The translations under genes and the position numbers were made by a program. A stretch of DNA of 64,000 bases from Buxus sempervirens (lineage: Eukaryota > Streptophyta > Magnoliopsida > Buxales > Buxaceae): assembly GCA_947561395.2 (NCBI GenBank), contig OX387182.1:52537283-52601282 (forward strand), given 5' to 3'. The notes beneath the pieces were generated by a model, which made no database searches, was not told the origin of the DNA, and worked only from the letters and a program-made list of their open reading frames with translations. Positions 61,001 through 64,000 of the stretch are shown here, piece after piece; positions within the stretch are counted from its first letter, which is position 1; each line of letters begins with the position of its first letter.

Positions 61001-64000
61001 CGTTAAAAAAAAGGGAAAACAAAGGGGGTAGAGAGATGAGAAAGGTGGGGGCAAGGGGTGGGTTTCATACCTATTGGCCTCCTCTTGTTTCTGCCCGTAC
61101 ACATGCGCACACATACACACATGTATATAGACACATACACCAAGCATTTATCTATTATTTTTGGTTTTTCCTGTGTAATGATTTTTTTTTTCTTGGAATT
61201 TTTTTCGCATGATTCCTTGAAAAATGTAGTGGGATGAGTAGTGACCTGGTGAAATGCTAGTCAAATGGCATGATAGGCCTGGGTGAAACAGCATCAAAAT
61301 CAGCACAGTGAACCTTGGACCAAAGGATAGCTTAAGCCCTAGAAAAATGATTAGACAAGAACCTTTAACAACACTGGTCCCTTTGGAATTGAAGCCATTT
61401 TTTAAAAATAATTTCATAAATGGTTGCATTTATAAGGTTAACTGGTAGAATGTGACATGAAGAGTTGTAGTTGTGGACTTATTTCAATATGTAAAAATTA
61501 AAGAATTAATCATAAGCATCTTGTATTTGAGTTGTGCTGTATTTGAAGAATGGGCTAGTGCGCTTGGAGTTGGAACTAAATCCTTCAATTCAATCATGGC
61601 TATCATATGGAGTGCCTAGCTCATGAAATCTGAAAAATTGGGCTCCTGGATTTGGGATTTATGTAAATAAAAAAATCTTTAATCCAATGAACCAAAAAGT
61701 TTTCTAATTCAAGCTACTTGATAACTCGTCCCTTCATCAACTAGTTATTACGGTTATATAAGGCCTATAAAAATAACTGCAGAAAATAAAATAAAATATT
61801 TTTAAAACCAAAATCAAAGACCTGTTACTTTATGTAAACATTAAAGAATTAATAAGCATCTTATATTTGGGTTGTACAGAATCCAAAGAATGGGCTGGTG
61901 CACTTGGAAGTAAATCAATTTGTTCAATCACAGCCATGATGTGGATTGCCTAGGTCACAAAATCTGAAAAATTGGGCTTGTGTCTTTGGGATATATGTAA
62001 AACAATAATCTTTAATCCAATGAACCAAAAAGTTTTCTAATTCGAGCTACTTGATAATTCGTCCCTTCATCAACAAGTTGGCAATTAGATAAGGGCCTAT
62101 ATAAAATAATTGAAAATACAAAATAAAAAATTTTTTTAACCAAATAAAAAAAATGGATGGTAAATAATTTTATGAACGAGCTGGGTGTTATCAGGCTACA
62201 ATGAATTTTATGTATCATATGTTCATTCCTGAGGGAGAGATCTATTATCAAATTTAGGAGTATGGTGGGGATTGTCACTGACATTAATCCTTGAATCATA
62301 AACAAACTGATTACAGAACTGACATAATTCTCATGCTTTGACAGACTTTGAAACTATAAAATTGAACAAAAAGGTGGATTGTCTAAATTGAGCATATAAA
62401 ACTCTACTGCTAGCATTCAGATAGCCTACCTAGATTGCTCATGAATCCAGTCAAGAGTCCTTAGATAGTAATGATAAGCCTTTCTTACAGGCCTGCATCT
62501 ATTAGTTTGTGTGCATGGGCTGATTGGCTGCATGTTATTGTGTCACATGGGCTGACTGGTTGTATGTTATTGATTTTGTTATAAGGAATTAAGTGATTAT
62601 AAATTATAATTTGCACTGTTCCTGAATGTGTGCAAGACCGAATAAGATATTTATTCAGCCTTAGTGCTTGAACTTCCTTGATTGATTAAATATTTATTGA
62701 GACAAATTTCCTTCAATGGTTATCCTCACCCATCATGCTCAAATTCAGTCTTAGAAATTTTTTGAACACTTATTTAAAGGGAGAGAAACTCCTCCTCCTG
62801 CCATCTGCACCATCACTCCAGCCCTCCAAAACCACCACCACTATATAAATAAATAAATAAAATCTTAATTATATTTTTCTGAAGCAGATTTTCTTCCTTT
62901 CCATCTACTTACACAACGGACTTGTTCATCTTTATTAGGATGATGAAGGTGATACTGCTTTCCATGTAGCAGCTGATGCAGCTAAGATGATACGTGAAAA
63001 TCTTGAATGGATTGTTATTATGCTGCAGAATCCTGATGCTGCTATTGATGTCCGAAACCACAGGTAAGTGTTAGTTAATAAATGCTCTTTTTGGGATTTG
63101 CAATTCTATCATAAGATTCCTATATGCCATTCTTTCGGTTCAATAATTCATGTGTGGCTGTGGCACGTTTCTGCTTAATGCTTTAAAGTGCGTAGAATAT
63201 ATCTCTTTATGTGTCCTTGTGTGCGTGCGTGTGTGTGTGTGTCTCTCTCTTTCTGTTCGTATAAGGTTTGCTCAGGTGCATTTGATGCAGAAACTGATCT
63301 CTTTCTCGTGGTTTGTGGGTGTATATGGCTGGGGGGATAGGGTTTAGACCCCTGTCCTTGACATATATGCTTATCTAGGTTGCTTATAGATGTATCACCA
63401 TCTGTTACCATCACCAATTGGCCATCAATTGTATCATTGCCTTTAGATCTGTAAAGTTACACAACCTAGATTCTGAGAAAATCAGGATATATGAATTTGA
63501 GACTATTGGAGTGGATTTCAATCATGGTCAGATATATGTCGATTAGTATGCCATGTGCACAGTAATAATGATGGCTAGCAACAACTAATGTAATGGCAAT
63601 GACCAGTGGTGACCAGAGATGCCTATGATGTTAACGAGGATGGTATTAGTGTTCGCTTAGTATTTTTATTTTTGATCTTTTACTGATGGAGTCCATATAT
63701 TTGTAATTGGAGACAGTGGTAAAACATTGCGTGACTTCTTGGATGCTTTGCCTAGAGAATGGATATCAGAAGATCTGATGGAAGCACTTGTGAGCAAGGG
63801 AATTCATCTATCTCCAACAGTGTGAGTAAACTGTTATTACTATTAGTGCATGGTATCTTGATGTTTGATGTTTTCTGACTTTGTTGTTGAGTTTCCTTAA
63901 AAGTATGTATTTATATAATATGATCAACTTCTTATTATTTCAAAATTTTTTTTTTAGATATGAGGTGGGAGATTGGGTGAAATTCAAAAGAAGTGTGAAG
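42230..64000 (+). CDS. KEG: E3 ubiquitin-protein ligase KEG (KEEP ON GOING), 5' part, 12 exons
   Basis: Twelve exons with GT-AG borders keep one frame for 899 codons, a little over half of the roughly 1,630-residue family length; the rest lies beyond the window. Domains: RING finger (C6, C9, C25, H27, C30, C33, C48, C51); acidic linker (about 87-107); kinase-like domain from about 143 with VAVK lysine 191; ankyrin repeats from about residue 470 to 860; then YEVGDWVKFKR, the first HERC2-like repeat. The kinase has MNLKPSN in place of the HRD loop and SDYG for DFG, as in known KEG. In Arabidopsis KEG ubiquitinates ABI5, ABF1 and ABF3 and keeps abscisic acid signalling low, acting at the trans-Golgi network/early endosome. 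The ATG at 42230 was chosen because MKVPCCSVC matches the family N terminus and no ATG lies upstream in frame. Introns reach 6.7 kb through transposon insertions. Confidence 0.96.
43018..47026 (+). other. KEG intron 1 (4.0 kb)
   Basis: Donor GTATTC, acceptor TTGCAG. No coding sequence or clearly bounded transposon seen; the short open frames, such as 44611-44883 on the minus strand, match nothing I recognise. Confidence 0.85.
47027..47395 (+). CDS. KEG: KEG exon 2 (kinase catalytic region)
   Basis: 369 bp. Holds CMNLKPSNLLLD, SDYG and APEAW, and ends ATCCC before GTATGT. It joins exon 3 to read P-W-Y. Confidence 0.95.
47529..47759 (+). CDS. KEG: KEG exon 3 (end of kinase domain)
   Basis: 231 bp, encodes GLSSEEIYRAVVKAR through PRSPPASPD; donor GTAAGA, acceptor TTGCAG. 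Confidence 0.95.
48202..48327 (+). CDS. KEG: KEG exon 4 (linker, FQDNPNNLHRL)
   Basis: 126 bp after acceptor ATACAG. Encodes the linker and VFQDNPNNLHRLVSEGDLDAV, a family signature before the ankyrin region. Confidence 0.93.
48417..48753 (+). CDS. KEG: KEG exon 5 (ankyrin repeats)
   Basis: 337 bp, from DLLAKAASG through HGQPDCMR; contains GQTALHLACRRG and DKDGDPPIVFALAAGS ankyrin units. Donor GTAAGT. Confidence 0.96.
48864..49021 (+). CDS. KEG: KEG exon 6 (ankyrin repeats)
   Basis: 158 bp, from ELLLAGADPNAIDDEGESVLHRA to the SKNRT junction; acceptor CACAG, donor GTAAGA. Confidence 0.95.
49230..49870 (-). mobile_element. 5'-truncated LINE (L1-type) in KEG intron 6
   Basis: 641 bp. A T run at 49230 is the poly(A) tail of a minus-strand insert. 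A direct repeat AAATATATTCAG[C/T]ATTC (from 49211 and from 49871) flanks it. The minus-strand frame (about 49557-49870) encodes the zinc-binding tail found after plant LINE reverse transcriptases (zf-RVT: RGWQLPNRCIMCKVDEESVEH). The reverse transcriptase core is missing. Confidence 0.9.
49936..50013. repeat. 39-bp tandem duplication in KEG intron 6
   Basis: TTTTATACTGTC-led units at 49936 and 49975 differ at only two or three bases. Confidence 0.9.
50014..51806 (+). other. Rest of KEG intron 6, nothing recognised
   Basis: Includes short AT microsatellites near 51123-51150. No gene or bounded transposon is supported. Confidence 0.6.
51807..51964 (+). CDS. KEG: KEG exon 7 (ankyrin repeats)
   Basis: 158 bp, PLHMCVETWNVAVVRSWVEV to KKDHET; acceptor TCACAG, donor GTAAAC. 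Confidence 0.95.
52509..53110 (-). mobile_element. LINE (L1-type) fragment in KEG intron 7, minus strand
   Basis: Minus-strand translation gives the zf-RVT pattern (SPNIKAFIWTVLLYRIN, then VCMLCMEARESIDHVFLQC) and the tail region. Both LINE ends are missing, and no target duplication is seen. It is of the same family as 54829-55507, in opposite orientation. Confidence 0.8.
53111..54828 (+). other. Middle of KEG intron 7, nothing recognised
   Basis: Non-coding. Short open frames show no domain, and I could not place transposon borders here. Confidence 0.5.
54829..55507 (+). mobile_element. 5'-truncated LINE (L1-type) in KEG intron 7, plus strand
   Basis: 679 bp ending in an A-rich tail (55496-55507). 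A perfect 11-bp target duplication AGAAAGCAATT lies at 54818-54828 and 55508-55518. It encodes a decayed zf-RVT region (WIQRRWKMMVLSSHVCILC). No reverse transcriptase core. Confidence 0.9.
55789..55910 (+). CDS. KEG: KEG exon 8 (ankyrin repeats)
   Basis: 122 bp, GRELVRILLAAGADPSAQD to NDVELVK; acceptor CTCGTAG, donor GTAGGT. Confidence 0.95.
56071..56205 (+). CDS. KEG: KEG exon 9 (ankyrin repeats)
   Basis: 135 bp, exactly 45 codons: IILDAGVDVNIRNDHNMIPL to AAGANCNLQ; acceptor AAATAG, donor GTTAGG. Confidence 0.96.
57961..58574. mobile_element. Tourist-like (PIF/Harbinger) MITE inside the copia fossil
   Basis: 614 bp flanked by the 3-bp duplication TAA (57958-57960, 58575-58577), as PIF/Harbinger elements make. 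Ends are GGCTGTGTTTGGAACC and the complement GGCTCCAAACACAACC, continuing as long imperfect inverted repeats rich in GAAAAGAAAA. Copia coding-type sequence continues on both sides. The centre is a CCACC-rich minisatellite. Confidence 0.9.
58130..58400 (+). repeat. CCACC-rich minisatellite within the MITE
   Basis: Degenerate CCACCAC/CCGCC repeats almost free of G on this strand. Its proline/histidine-rich open frames are by-products of the repeat. Confidence 0.9.
61489..62150. repeat. ~340-bp tandem duplication in KEG intron 9
   Basis: Unit 1 is 61489-61830 and unit 2 is 61831-62150. Both contain AAAGAATTAAT, TCTGAAAAATTGGGCT, CCAATGAACCAAAAAGTTTT and CGTCCCTTCATCAAC in the same order, with moderate divergence. 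Confidence 0.9.
62939..63063 (+). CDS. KEG: KEG exon 10 (last ankyrin repeats)
   Basis: 125 bp, DDEGDTAFHVAADAAKMIREN to DVRNH; acceptor TTATTAG, donor GTAAGT. Confidence 0.96.
63717..63821 (+). CDS. KEG: KEG exon 11
   Basis: 105 bp, GKTLRDFLDALPREWISED to GIHLSPT; acceptor AGACAG, donor GTGAGT. Confidence 0.95.
63958..64000 (+). CDS. KEG: KEG exon 12, cut by the window end
   Basis: Acceptor TTTTTAG, then YEVGDWVKFKRSVK, the start of the HERC2-like repeat region. It continues outside the window. Confidence 0.95.

Larger units (their letters stand above)
56206..62938 (+). other. KEG intron 9 (6.7 kb)
   Basis: Donor GTTAGG, acceptor ATTAG. Holds the copia fossil, the Tourist-like MITE and the tandem duplication listed separately. 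The stretches 56206-56880, 59530-61480 and 62160-62938 show nothing more that I can name. Confidence 0.85.

Overview
This is plant nuclear DNA: GT-AG introns, A+T-rich intergenic sequence, plant-type transposons, and two plant-only gene families. I cannot name the species. Large introns and heavy transposon nesting suggest a flowering plant with a medium to large genome.

Layout. (1) About 0.4-23.5 kb and 23.6-40.4 kb are two diverged tandem copies of one ancestral segment of perhaps 7-8 kb, here called unit A and unit B. Each carries a VQ-motif gene related to SIGMA FACTOR BINDING PROTEIN 1/2. The unit A gene (4637-5071) is intact. The unit B gene (35875-36309) has an early stop codon, and a 6.8 kb nest of transposons separates it from its conserved upstream motifs. 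(2) Transposons have swollen both units. Unit A holds one hAT element (7566-23260) containing six solo LTRs stacked up to five levels deep. Unit B holds a retro-insertion (28616-35462) containing a hAT element containing a 4 kb solo LTR, plus another solo LTR inside a different hAT and one more downstream of the gene. All nine LTR insertions are solo LTRs with TG..CA-type ends and 5-bp target duplications; none keeps an internal region. (3) About 38.7-41.8 kb is intergenic with small inverted-repeat elements. (4) From 42230 to the window end lies the 5' part of KEG (KEEP ON GOING), an E3 ubiquitin ligase that restrains abscisic acid signalling. Twelve exons join in frame to 899 codons: RING finger, kinase-like domain, ankyrin repeats and the start of the HERC2-like repeats. 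Its introns hold three LINE fragments, a decayed Ty1/copia fragment split by a Tourist-like MITE, and tandem duplications.

Most unusual pattern: at least five LTR types carry clusters of short imperfect palindromes (about 20-45 bp), with different sequence in each family. In several they lie just upstream of the TATA box. Four of the LTR types also share a repeated module near the 5' end, present 1, 2, 2 and 4 times, and a hairpin-bearing module near the 3' end.

All calls come from reading the sequence. Transposon borders marked by target-site duplications are the most secure; family names for non-coding repeats are less so.
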